Below are positions 1 to 12,500 of a stretch of DNA of 64,000 nucleotides, one piece after another. Location of the stretch: NCBI GenBank assembly GCA_030248295.1, contig JASANH010001125.1, positions 124,001-188,000 of the forward strand, in the 5' to 3' direction. Position 1 is the stretch's first letter; every line of letters begins with the position of its first letter. The notes under the pieces are model-generated. The model had not been told where the DNA came from. It was given only the letters and a program-made list of their open reading frames with translations, and ran no database searches. The DNA comes from Mesodorylaimus sp. YZB2_4 (taxonomy: Eukaryota > Nematoda > Enoplea > Dorylaimida > Dorylaimidae). The position numbers and the translations under genes were made by a program.

Positions 1-1135
1 CTGTTATCAGACAACTAAAAGGTTAGCCCAGCCACCCTACTCTAACCAAATTCAAGGCCAACGATGTTGGCTGGGCTCCCTCGGCGGCACATGCTTGAGT
101 GGGTTATACTTAACCAGACGTGATATATCTACGTTTGTGTTGCGCTCAGGGCGAGGCTCACAATCATACTCCCACACTCACCCACAATGCATGGCTGTGT
201 GATGTACTCGGTGCATCGTGGAGTCATGGTGTCGACTCCCTGTGGGATTTTATTCTCTTTTTCACCAAAGGCTAGAACCCTCATCAATATAGATACTTCT
301 TCTTATTTTGGAGTAAGTTCGGAAGTTTGCGGTTTTGGAATACGATTGCGTTCTGTTACCTCGAACTTACTTGGGAAACAGTGAGGACTTGCTGCAGTAA
401 GGTTGCATCTGTCGTGACAGGGCACACGCCCTGTTACACTTTTTATTAGTGACAGTGCAGCAATTCTGTTTGATCACAATTTATCTACAAACTCCGCCGA
501 GGTAGCCTAGCTAACCTCGTTTGCCTTGAATTTGGTTAGAGTAGGGTGGCTGGGCTAACCTTTTTGTTGCCTGATAACAGATTTTTTTAGAAATAATAGT
601 ACTTTTTCGCACCCACATTTGGGTTAGGAATTCAGCACAGATGGAAGAAATTTGTCGTCTAGTCCGTCCTGAGCTGACGCTAATTTCGTACAAATAAGGC
701 TCCTAGGTTATGCTCTGTCACTGCAGCCTACAGCGCATAAGTTCCAGAGTGGGTGGGCTAAACAGGCAACTAATGTGGCTGTTGATAGGCAGGGGGTTTT
801 CACACTCTTAAAAAGCACTCCATTGCCGGCTGTGCCAGTGCCGTAATGTGCCAGTTGTGCCAGCAAAAAATCAACATTCGAGTTGTTTTCTGGTGGCTCA
901 ATTTCCGAAGCAAATATTCTTTGCCACAAAGAGTGAGCAGTAGATCGCGAGTATATTTTTCAAAAATTTTGGGCTTAGAAATCAAAACATTAAAAAGCAA
1001 GCCAATCCACACAAATTCAAGCAAAAAATTCAACCAAACTAAACAGAACAGAACACTCGTCTCGGCCAGTAATTTAGGGAGGGTAACTACGGCTAATGGA
1101 AACAGCACTTACGCGCGCCGCACGGCTAATAAAAG
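1..1135 (-). repeat. Composite repeat R1, copy A (MITE core 1-580 plus arm 581-1135)
   Basis: The core opens with CTGTTATCAG at 1 and closes with the inverted CTGATAACAG at 571-580. About 100 bp inside each end are inverted copies of each other, rich in GGTTAGCCCAGCCACC. The arm 581-1135 carries no gene. The whole stretch reappears in inverted orientation at 57795-59953, and the core reappears at 1741-2368. The short ORFs here are shadows of the repeat. It looks like a non-autonomous DNA transposon. The window starts exactly at the element end, so the left flank cannot be read. Confidence 0.8.
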
Positions 1136-1314
1136 TATTCCGCCTGCTGGTGGTATGCCTTAAAATCCAGTTTTTCGAGCTCAAAAAATTAATTAGCTCG
1201 AATCTTAAAATCACACCCTCAAAAGAATTCTTTCGCGCCATGAGAGCTTTCAGAAAAACCAACTCTTTTGGTTGTAGCTTTAGTGGTTATTGCTGTGGAC
1301 AGGACTTAAGTACT

Positions 1315-1347
1315 TCGTCGTCGTCGCCGTCGTCGTCTTACGTCGTC
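1315..1347. repeat. Imperfect CGT trinucleotide microsatellite
   Basis: A run of CGT/CGC triplets between copies A and B of repeat R1, interrupted once or twice. No coding context is visible. Confidence 0.7.
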
Positions 1348-1740
1348 ATCTCTGGAACAGCAAAACGTGCATTCTGAATCTCGAGAACGGCTGAGCCATA
1401 TCCAACAAATCTTCGCACGATAATTGGCCATGGCAAACATAGCTCATCCCCAAAGCTCCGTGCATTTTTGTTGATTTGTTGTTATGGATGTACAAAGTTG
1501 CCCGCTCAACATTGCGCGTCTGTGTGGCTGGGCTAAACAGGCAGCTACCGCGCCTGTTGACAGACTACAAAGAGAATAACGTGGGAACCTTTTTTGCAAG
1601 AGATTTGCGTTATCTAAGGAGGGACTTGACGGCAAATTTCTTAACGTATTCTTGAAATTAAAATTCTGTAAAATTCTTTACGTATTCTGAATTCTCAACC
1701 AAAATACAGGTGCGAAAAAGTATTAGTATATCTAAAAGAT

Positions 1741-2368
1741 CTGTTATCAGACACCCACAAAGTTTGCCCAGCCACTGTAGTATGAGTAAATACAGGGTGA
1801 GACTAGGTTGGCTGGGCTCCCTCGGTGGCGTTTGTAAATAAATTGTGATCAAACAGAATCCCCGGTGATAAAAAGTGCAACAGGGCATCCCCTGCCTCAG
1901 CTACTTCATGCAGGCAATTAATAGATGGCAAACAGGCTGACAGTAATGAGTTCCATTGCAGTAGGTTGGTCGCCTAAAAAGATGCTATTAGCAAGCTGGC
2001 TCCGCAGCAGCTAAATTTTCTGTTCTAGTGTCGCTGGCTAGGCTAAACATGGAGTACTTATACCCTCCTATGACACCTGCGACCTTACTTCAACAAGTCC
2101 TTACTGTTTCCCAGTTCTCAAGGCAACAGAGGGTCGCATTACATTCCTCCAAAGTACGAATAAAGATGTTCATGCGGTACTAGACTTTGGTGTTAAGCAG
2201 AAAGGATAAAATCCAACAGGAAATCGACCCCATGACCTTATGAATCGATTTTACAAAAGTGTTATGCATCCAAGCATGTGCCGCCGGGGGAGCCCAGCCA
2301 ACCTAGTCTCGCCCTGCATTTAGCCAGAGGACAGCGGCTGGGCTAATTTTGTTGGTGTCTGATAACAG
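1741..2368 (+). repeat. Composite repeat R1, copy B (MITE core)
   Basis: The same 628 bp core, from CTGTTATCAG at 1741 to CTGATAACAG ending at 2368, more diverged than copies A and C. Arm-like sequence extends left to about 1500 and is partly rearranged. Both ends run into a shared A/T stretch (TTCTAAAA...AT on the left, ATTTTTTTAGAAAT on the right), so the true terminus may lie slightly outside the CTGTTATCAG motif. From 2369 to 3055 no gene is visible. Confidence 0.75.
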
Positions 2369-3055
2369 ATTTTTTTAGAAATACGTACTACGCTGCTGCC
2401 AGCCGAGCTGTACCATCGCAGCCCGGCTGAGGGTCAGCCTAGAACTAATGGACAAACAGCATCTTAGCACGCTTACAAATTGTAAAAAAATGCTGTCACG
2501 CGAGTAGATGGCTTGGTCTCTTGATAGCACTTCTAGTCACGCACCTAATGTGGCGCGCAAGAGCAACCGACGAAACCTCGGAAAAATATTAGATTGAATC
2601 CAGTTCGGCGAATGCCTGCTGGATTTGGTGGCGACTGGTAAGATACCTCGCTATGCAGCAGCTACGATGCGTGGTGTTCTAGCGACATACAGTTTATTCT
2701 GGCGTCGCTGATAGGCCACTCCCACGGAGGCATATGTCATTGTGGCGCACTTTGAAGGCCTTACGAGTTTGACCCTGCGCGTTAGAACGACGTGTGCATT
2801 TGGAGCTGTAAAAGAAGGGGGGCTTCGCATTATTCTACATCAGAAGCGAACACGACCAATTATTCGTCCATTTTGTTACGGAAAAATTAAAAAACATTTG
2901 CAAGCGTGACAGCTCTAACTAGTCTATATTTCACTGATCGTTGACCGACATGGCTTAGCAACCCAGCTTGCACGCACTCGATCAGACGAAATACTGTATT
3001 TTAGATGGTGTTTGTGCACTGTCACCATTCGTGCGCCTTGGGAGAGCTTCTACTC

Positions 3056-4180
3056 ACGGCCGGATCGGATCGGATCACCATCCGAAAAATCACCATCCGA
3101 AAATTCGGATCGGATCATCCGATCTAAACTATCCGATCCGACATTCAATGGTTTCTGAAATCACCGTGGGCAAACAACGAACTAACGCACAATTTTTCTC
3201 CACTCACTCCGTATAGTGTAATTAATGAGATGAGATCAATATTCTGCATTGATGCTTCCATTTTTTGCTCATAATTAGAGTTACAAGTCGTCATCTCATT
3301 ATTATTATTTGAGACCAGACATGGATGACTAACACACAAGGGAGCATCGCCAACCGTCAAGTCGAAGTTTACGAAACAGAAACTCCTAATTTGTTGATTG
3401 TTCCCTGGTGCAATAGAAAGCTTTCTGAAAAATATCGGGGACGTCTGGCCAACTGATCAGCGATGGCCTGAAGTCCTGAAAATTTTTGAATTCCTGATAT
3501 AAGGAACCCGAGCTTTGACATAAACACGCAGGGTTCATTCCAAACTCGCTTTTGGGTTTTGGGTTTGGGGTTTTAGGCTTCGATTTTGAGCTTCCAAGAC
3601 TCAGGTTTCGGTTTTCTCTCAAAAACCCCAAAAAAATCCAGAAGAATTTTAAAAATTCCCAGCATTAGGCACTGACCACTGCTGACCAGTTGGCCAGATG
3701 CCCACTATATTTTTCAGATAGCTCTTTACACCTGGAAACAATTTGCAATTTTCAGTTTCACCAAGTTCGATGCAACGGTTTGCAAGATTGCCCTTCCATA
3801 TTTTGCAATTGTTTGGAGATGGACGACAGAAATATTAGTGAGGAGTGGAAACGAAGTGGAAATATCTGTTTTTCATTTTAAAAAATTGAAGTTGTGGTTG
3901 CAGTCATTAGCAGCATGGATCAGCTTTACTTTATCAGCTTGTACAGTAGATCCATGATGAGCAATGTGGCTGAGAGTGGCTGCTTGTGTCATGTCACCAT
4001 GATAATAAATACTGTGTGTTTATCATGGGGGGGGGGGGGGGCAGCCTTTCGAAAATGTTCATGCGTCATCCATTGTCGGAAAAAAATTACAAATTTTTTA
4101 CATGACCCGATCCGATCCGAAATTTTTCCCATCCGATCCGACAAATCCCCATCCGATCCGGTCGTGAGCTCCTACATTCG
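3056..4180. mobile_element. Putative inverted-repeat element with GATCCG-rich termini
   Basis: The left end (3056-3145) is made of repeated CGGATCGGAT/CACCATCCGAAAA blocks. The right end (4090-4180) carries the same blocks inverted (CATCCGATCCG). The outer flanks, ACTCACGGCCGGATCGG and the inverse of CCGGTCGTGAGCTC, also match approximately. The interior has no transposase-like frame. It holds a 15-G tract (4027-4041) and overlaps a second dispersed repeat (3330-3735). A non-autonomous DNA element is the simplest reading; two independent GATCCG-rich repeats in inverted orientation are the alternative. Confidence 0.5.
3330..3735 (+). repeat. Dispersed repeat R2, copy 1
   Basis: This stretch contains CATCGCCAAC, a GGTGCAA...AAAG block, TTTTTGAATTCCTG, a CTCAAAAACC region and CACTGACCACTGCTGACCA in the same order and strand as 63620-64000. 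Spacing and block order match over about 380 bp despite point differences. No coding capacity is seen. Confidence 0.6.
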
Positions 4181-6587
4181 AAGTAGGTAGTTTGCTTTGA
4201 AACTACGCTCTAATCGAACAGCGGGTCCAAGCGAGCATCAGGTCACCGACGAAGGAGCTGAAATAATGCACTTGATGCACTGCAATGAGTCTCAAAGCCA
4301 TTGGTTGGCACCCTCAGCACGCAGATTGGGAAATAACACCCCAGATGAGCCTTGAGTAAAAATTCAAGGCGGCCTTTTTTGTTAGTACAGTACTTATGCT
4401 GTGGCTGGTAAGTTTCCAGAATGCCCATAATTCCAGCAGGGACTTAGGCCTCCATAGCGGTGTGTAGGCCCTAATAATAGGCACTTTTGATAGTGGGTGA
4501 TAAAAAATATAAGAAAGGATCTAAAGTACTTCTAAAAATCCAAAAATCTAAAACCGAATGCGCCAAGTTTATTTTTCGACGAAGGATGTCCTTTGCATCG
4601 CAATTACATTACCCTAAGGATATAGTAAATATGGCAATAAGAGTTTTGGAGGGCTCCAACTCGGAGACATATGTGACGGGGATGGAATCGATGGCTCATG
4701 ATGTAGTACTCTAAAAATATCTACATCCATCCAATGTCGCGCCTATCGCGAGCAGTGAATCATTCTCACAACATTTCCAACTTCTCCTAACCTTTGCCAA
4801 CTCCGTTAACATTTCTTACTTTTTTAACCTTTTCTACTTTATGATCATTCCCAAAGCGTTACCTTTCCAACTACCTTAACCGTTCGTATTGCATGATCCT
4901 TCCAGAGGCGTCACCTTTCTAGCAAGGTGATGTACGTCTCATTCCTTCTCGCTCTCATTTGCATTCTAGTTTATTCTGATTAGCAATATAGAAACAAGGG
5001 GTTTTTGACTGACTGACTCCACCCTTTTTCCATTGGTTCATTGGCTCATTGGTTAATTTACCGCTTCCACAATAAAATCATAAACCCCATTTGGCTGTGT
5101 CCTTTACACTTAAGGTACAGTACATTCTTAGGATGGACTCGGGCCGTTTAGCTATAGTACCACATTCACCTTGATGACAGTGGCCGGCGTTTTAGCAGTC
5201 GTTTCATCAAGCCTAATCAGCTAGTCGCGCCGGCTTCTCGAACTGAATCATTCTTCAAACGGAGCTTTCTTTACTGGACAATTACAGCCTGGAACCAATG
5301 AGCTGGCGAAAAAGCAATGGATTCATTAGATAATTTTTAAAAGCGCGTTCTATGTGAATGATAAATTAGTTTTCCCATAACTGCGTTCTTGCTTTTTTAT
5401 AATCATAAATGTGCTTGGCTACCGAGCAAACAGACAGACACATGTAATCAAAGGTACATACAGTACATGTGTCGCGACCCTCGCGATAATGACCTTTCCT
5501 TCTTCTCATCGGATCATCATATCACCTTTCAACTCGCGTCAGTAACCTTTCTCTAGGCTCTTCCTGAAACAATCCAGTTTCCCACATGTACATTCTAGCG
5601 CACTCTCTGCTTCTAACCCAAACATATTTCTTTTCCTACTCACATTCCACTCTCTTCAGCTGTTCTATGCCTATTAGCTGTAGGATGATATTTTAGTGTG
5701 CAGTAAATGACTGGCGAAATTCAGCTGTGTTCTCTTCTGTAGGGAATGCTGCTACAACATGAGTCGATTTCAGAGAAAAAGGACGAAGAACCAAAAAAAG
5801 ACAAGGATAAGACAGACACTAAAAATGAAAATTGTGTAAGAACAGAGACATCATGCAGGACTCCCAGACAATGGGCTCACAAAATGTACCTCCCTGTTGC
5901 AAAAAATTACAGAAGATTACAGATTACCCTAGAAATTTCTTGTTGACGTTTAAGGAATCCTATGTAGTAAGTCAGGCGAGCGAGCGCGCGCGCGGCCCGA
6001 TCGATAGACATGTATTGTATAGGAGACAAGGAGCACGCGACGTCAGCATGCAACCCGTCCGCACGATGTTTCATCGTTATTAATACTCGAGCGGCCGCCT
6101 TGACACCATTGACTTTGCGCAGAGGCGATACCGTAATCAATGAGGTTTATCCGAGATGCGGTTATTGCTGGTTGAAAACTTATACCAATTACCCGCCTAG
6201 TGGACCTTCGGGTCGACTAAGGCAATTTTTGAGAGGCCTGAACGGGCCTAGCTCTCTTCGACAAGTGCTTGGAAATCGTAGCGTTCGAGCAGTAGCTGAC
6301 TCTCCGAGTGTGAGGAGTTGTTTTCCTGCACGATCGATAATACACGAAAGTGAATTGGTAGGTGCAATCTTAACGATTAGTTGCGGCTTAACAAAATATG
6401 GCCATTATTATATCCCGTAGCATCTACGTATATTTCCCAAAAGCATTTAAAAAATATTGAATTTATCAGACAAAAAACAATTTTTTGCCTCAACTCGCAT
6501 TGCATTTATATGTTCGAAATGAACTCGTATGATTATCTATATACACACCACAGAATGTATCACATCGACTTGTGAAAATACCAAAAA
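4181..6587. other. Intergenic region with no confident gene
   Basis: Downstream flank of the SIPA1L-like gene. 4740-5700 is pyrimidine-rich with many CCTTTCC/AACCTTT stretches. A (CG)n-like run lies near 5980. One exon-like segment is listed separately (5743-5835). A 136-codon plus-strand frame at 6010-6420 has no recognisable domain and no flanking splice or start evidence. Confidence 0.5.
5743..5835 (+). other. Possible orphan exon, charged peptide
   Basis: A pyrimidine-rich acceptor (TTCTCTTCTGTAG) at 5742 is followed by 93 nt, exactly 31 codons, rich in Lys, Glu and Asp. It ends at a plausible donor (AATTGT|GTAAGA). No partner exon was found on either side, so it may be chance. I recognise no domain. 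Confidence 0.2.
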
Positions 6588-9500
6588 TTACGATTTTCTT
6601 TCTGTATCATCAGCAAAAGGGATCATTCCTGCCGGAAGCCGAGATCCAGGCAAATCGCTTACACCACTAGCTGAATTTTCTACGGCATTGAAAAACCATT
6701 CCGTAAACTTTTTTAATTCCATTTTTGCGTGAGTGCATTCCTCATCTAAACGTTTATTGATATCGCGAAGGCGGAGTACTTCGATCTCCATATCGCGCTT
6801 GGACTCTCTTTCCTGAAAAAAGTGACTGTTATTGTTAAGAAGCTAAATTAGAGTTTCGGTTGATATGTTTTCTTCAGCGGCATAAATTTTTGCACATTTC
6901 TACAGTGTTGAGCGTTTGGTTCCGTACCGCTAGGATCCGCCCAAACTTTTAAGAACAGCAGCATCTACTCACCGCATCCAACTCGGCTTGAACACGATCC
7001 ACTTTATCCTCTAGTAACTTCACTCTTTGTATGGCTGCATGCAGTCGTAGTCGATACCCACTTAGTTCAGGACTTCCACTATTACTGCCCGATGCCGATC
7101 GATGAGTCATGCCTTCGATAGCCCTCGCAGCAGCATCGACCAACGTTGACCATTCCGCACCTCGTTCTTTCTCTGGACTCCTCTGGCGCAGGTGCGATCG
7201 TGGACTACCAGTGCGATATTGACTCGGGGACATGAGACGTCTCCTTGAGGCTTCTTCGGAGAGTCTTTGAAGGGCTGACGAAATGACCATGGCTTCCTCG
7301 ATGTCACCAGCTGTTTCCAAGTCGTTGATTAGCCTGATCAAGTTCTCCTGGACTGAGGACCCAGTGGACGCCGCGCGGTGTTTCAGATGAGGGATGCCTA
7401 AATTGCCACTGTTCAGTGAAAGCGAGGAAGAACGATCACTGGCACTCCCAACACCACTGCTCGTTGCTGAAAGTATTGTCGAGTTACATTTGATATTTCG
7501 AGTGCTTCGTGGTGGTAATGGTGGTGCACGGGGTGGCGTCCCCGCTGCGGCTGACGATGATGGATCGGTGCTGGTTCTGAAATGGACAAACTCGTATCAA
7601 GCGGCAAAAATCTCACCAAAATGTAAGATACACACCTTTCGAGAACATTCTCCACAGCTACCACCCTCTGCAGCATATCCGAGTTGGCTCTATCGATTCT
7701 TCGCTTCAGTTCCGATGGTCTTGACGGTTTACGCTTCACAGTCACGTCTGAAACGCAAGCTGTAAATTCATGTGGCCTTGTACCAAACCAGAATAGTGAG
7801 TACATACCTGCTAGATCAGTCGATACTTCACTGCTGCCGCTCGAACTCAACGTGTCTGTGCGGCCTCCGGGTGTTGCCAAGATTTCATTAGCTTCTGACG
7901 ATTGGATCATTGTGTGCTCAGCATACCAACGATCATCAGTGAGATTGCTGATTTGCCGCGCCGTACTTGGACGATATCTGCTGGCAACACCCAAGAAAGC
8001 GCCTTGGTCTGCTGACGTGCATCGGATATCTTCGCTGTGGCGACGATCACGCCTGAAAAACACCATCAGAATGTGCGATGTGCTTATGATCACTCATCGG
8101 TATGCCAAATAGGGTTCCAGCCTAATGCTACTCTTGTCACACACGTCCATCACCCCACCGCCCACGACGGCTTCCGGAGCCGAGACCAGGAAAAGACAAG
8201 GACAATCGCCACGGAGAGCTTGACTTCCGCATACGAATTTACAGTCAGAGCGCAGTCTCACTCAGCCTTTAGAAGCAAATGACCGATGAAACGTTGGCGC
8301 TCCCCATGTTAGAAACTCTGGACCATACCCAGAGGAGAGCTCCATTCCCGCTCACCATCAGGCCACTTACTTATGCTGTATATCGTCCAAAGACTTGGAC
8401 GCAAAATTCGATCCATTCGTTGGGACGCTTTCATATCCATAGTCATTAACCTCACTGGGTCGAAAGGTTGGCGCCGCTTGCATATCAGCCTGTGCTTGCA
8501 GCCTTAAGATGGTCTGGTGTTGGCCGATGGCTGAGTTGGTACCCAGCGATCGTCGTGACATGCTGTCATAGCCTTGCGGAGGCCCAGGCAATCGATTTGT
8601 GGCCGATACACTCGGTTTCCTCTCTTGCGTAGTGAACTGAATGGCTGGTGCTTTTGCAGGCGCGATAGCTGATGTATTATCGAATGTTTGTCGAGAAGAG
8701 AAGCTACCGCTGCTGACCAGCGGCCAGTCATCGCCTAACACTGCTGAGCAATACGGGTCCTCACAACCTCTCCTCGGAGATCCATCTTCCAAAAGAGGCG
8801 GAACAACGAGCACTCGAATGTTGACGGATGTACGCAGAAGGTCCAGCATTCTCTCATAGGTTAGAGTGGCAACCGACACTTTGCATATCTAAAAACAAAA
8901 TGCACGGTAAAGTAGACGGATTTCTTGAGTTGAAACCTCACTTCAACGATCCTCGATCCTTGCCGCAATCCAGCTTGCCATGCGTACCCGTACATTTCCA
9001 CGTCGCTGACGATGCCTTCATGTTGGATATTGAAACCGAGCTGGCCTTGTGGACCACGGCGTAATATTATTTCTACAGTCTGTAGAAAGAATAGAGCCTA
9101 ATTAATTTTAAATGCGTCTCTATCACCTACAACATTCTTAAGACACAGGGCCAGGCGAGAACCCTGGAAGAATTATTCTTAGGGGAGCCGGGTAAGCAAG
9201 AAAATTGGCTTGCACTGTTCAATCTGAAAAGTTTGGACCAGCGAGTGAAAAAATACAGCACTCAGGAAACTTTTTATGAACGGCTGCTACGCTATTGCAT
9301 TTGATTCAGCGGCTCAAAATCCAGAACTCAACTGGTCAGCCAGCTCCGACTTACCTCGCATCCTTTAGAAACAGCCTGCAATCGTTTTAGAATTTCTTGC
9401 ATTTCGCAAGAATCTTCATCGTCTAGCGTCCGCAATATGATCACATCGGCGTGATCATAGTACAACTTTAAGCTATTCCCATGCGAGGTCCAGCCAACGA

Positions 9501-12500
9501 TAGAATGTGTGGGTGTGCAGAAAAGCGCCTCTTGGGTACTTTGTTCGATCAGGACTAGATTATCGGCCGAAACGCCCATGTAGCATTCGATTGGACGACA
9601 AAGACTGAAGTCTTCCACCTAAAAATAAGAGTCTCACAAAACTGGAAAGCAGAATAAGGCGAAAATAAATCGACTATTGAGCCAAAATCCCCAAATTCCG
9701 AATCTGATACACTCGCATACTTGAGTCAGAACTTGCACTTCCCACACAATCGCTCCCCGAACAAAAGAATCCAAAAATAATTTTGGTTTTGGACGATCTT
9801 TTCGTTTTGCTGATCCACCGAGCAAAATACTGGCGATTTTTCCTGACGCTCCCCCGTCCAACGTATGCGAAGTGGTATGATTTTCTGCCAAGTCACGAAT
9901 AAATTCGCGTCTCGTCCTCGCCGCCATTAGCGCAAATTTTTCGGATTTATGCACTGCATTTTCTGCATTGATGACTAAAAATTTAAAATTTCAGGTTTAT
10001 AAGTGCGAATTATAAAGCAAAAAATTTACTTTTGGTCAATACGAAATCTCGAAAGTCCTTTGATTTAGGGAACGTAGCTCCAGCTGGTATTGGAGGTCCG
10101 AATCGGGGCACATCTTTGCATCGACTGACGGCTATACTATAGCGAACATTGTCCGTATTCGGCTTATGTGCTCTGACCACGATGAAAACGTGTTGAAAAT
10201 GGGATCGAACTGTTTGCGGGCAGAATGGCAATGCGCCAGGTTCTTGAAACACGACAGTGACAATATCATTTCCGATATGACGTTTTCTCGCCAGCTGAAA
10301 AACCTTTCTTCGCATGATCACCAGCAAAGGAGCAATGTGCTTGTGCTCTGTGCTCATACCTGTTGTCGATTTTGAGGCGTGAATGGAAGCATTGTTGAGA
10401 CGTGGAACATAATTTCGTATTGCTGGTACGATGTGTACAGCGAATACGAACCAGTCGTGTCCCCCTTGCAGTCCAGACCACCCTTGTATTTGTCGAATCC
10501 TTTCAAGCGCACTCGTTGACCCAGCATATCCAAGAATTCATCAAATGCTGGTCCAGATGCTTCTGAAAAATGTGGTAAATTTTGTCTTGGGAATGATAAA
10601 AATCATGATCTGTCTTATCGGATGCCGATTTCCGGCATAAACAAAACAAGACTCACCATTATTGTACATTTGTTCTTCTGTCGACTGTTGAGCACGACAG
10701 TAGAGAATGCCCACTTTGTACCTGGTGTACACAGCTTGTTCATCCAGCTTCAATAACAGCTCTTCCGTTCTTGGAACAGGCACTGCCAGCCGAAGACACG
10801 AACTTTGCAGTTCCGGTATGGTCAATTCCAGAAGTTCTTTCATTGGAATTTTTCCGCGCGCATATCCGCTCGCTCCACCACCTCCGGCTCCGCCAGCAGC
10901 CGAACTACCACTGGCTCCCGGCGCCCCCATCGTGGAGGAACTGGCTGCGCTCGGGGTCATTTGTCCACCTGAAACCTGTTGACCAGTCTGATTGAGACAT
11001 TGCTGCTCGCGGGACTCCTTTGCGCTCAGATAGCTCGGTAGGCTGTCTTCGAGTATGGCACCGCGGAAGGTGGTCAAATCGCTCAGTCGAATGATCAATC
11101 GATACAGATACGGACTTGTAAGGTGGCATCGACGGGGGTCAAACATCTCTAATTTGTCCCGGACAACACTGATTGCCACTGGACCTAGATTTTCGTCGAT
11201 GCCAAAGTAATTTTGGTGCGCTAAAAAGAATAAAAACTTACTCCAAGAAGAACCCCGTGGCCTAATGCTCGCATAGTGGCAGTGTATATGCTTGGGGGCG
11301 CCTATCTGCACAGTATATGCAAATATTTACGTGATGAGCAGCATACTCGCAAAGTTCCGTCAGACGACTTTGACCAGCAACAAGGTTACACTCGCACCCT
11401 CCGTCCGGACATGATCATAAAAAGGCTGGTCAGGTTGGCTCGAAACTCAATTTTTAACGCCTTTATCAGTTTTCCTTCCAAGTGGGTCAACTGAATTGGA
11501 AAACACGAGCCTTGGCTGCGGGTGGAAATTCTATTGCTGTCATTGTGAAGGAGACAATGTAATGGTCTTGGTAGACAAGGATGTAAAATCCTCAACATGG
11601 CTTCTATGCGAACCAAGTTTTACGCCATTTCCTGGCTATCCTTTGTACAGTTGTGTCCAGCGAAGCTAAAATGTGACCTTGCTGCTGATCACGAAGACGG
11701 TAGGAATTCAAAATACATTTTTCATTAGAGAGACTGTACAAAGAGGGAGAGAGTAACTGCCACGATACCACAAATATTTTTGTAACGCTATACAACTGTG
11801 CAGCACCTTCTTGCAAAACTGTATGTACGAGTGTGGTATCATGCACTTACAATATGCATTGCACTGTCCATTAAGCACCGCATGCCTGTATGGGCTGCCT
11901 ACTGTCGGCCACAGATGCCCCAGTGCGCCTCGCAGGAGGTCAATCCGCTTCCGGGAGCGTGTTTGAAGATACCATAGGACTAGCGCCAACATAAGGCCTG
12001 CTGTGAAGGGCTAGAAAAAGCGTGTATTCTCTTCTTGCACATGAGCGCGCTCGTGCGTCAATCAAGATCAGATGCTATGGCGCATGATAGGATAGAAACA
12101 TGTATCCATGAGATTTTTGCACTAAGAACCACCCACCACTCAAAAAATTCCTGTCAACATCCACTGTGCATGCTCCTAATCGTAAGGCGGAATATCAAAA
12201 CTAATTACGTCTTCACCCTACGTGATTTTCTTTTCGATGCATTGGCTCGGAAATGCCATCGCAATTATCTTTCGCTTGTGACACACTTGCTTTATCTTGA
12301 CATGTCCCACAACAACGACTATTTTTAGCTGAAACTTTTAGCCACACAGAACAGGAGAGGAAAATGAAGGCGGTCTAACGTGAGATTTAGGGAAAAACGG
12401 ACTTCGAATGCGAGAGCAAAAAATTTTTTAGTCTACCAGCTAAAAATAATAAATACAAAAATCTTCATCCTCCGCGTACGAAAACACAATTATTTAAAGC

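Noticed and set aside
846-1163. 105-codon frame with a Cys-rich start, similar to one at 57915-58100
   Set aside because: Both are frames through the arm of repeat R1; the similarity reflects repeat homology, not protein conservation.
4027-4041. Assembly gap or vector artefact at poly-G
   Set aside because: Nine similar tracts of different length occur through the window within otherwise normal sequence, so they are probably genomic, although exact lengths may be imprecise.
6010-6420. 136-codon plus-strand frame
   Set aside because: No recognisable domain, no splice context, and it crosses a low-complexity GCGC run.
10707-10982. Pro/Ala-rich plus-strand frame
   Set aside because: Exact antisense of the SIPA1L exon 3 low-complexity insertion.
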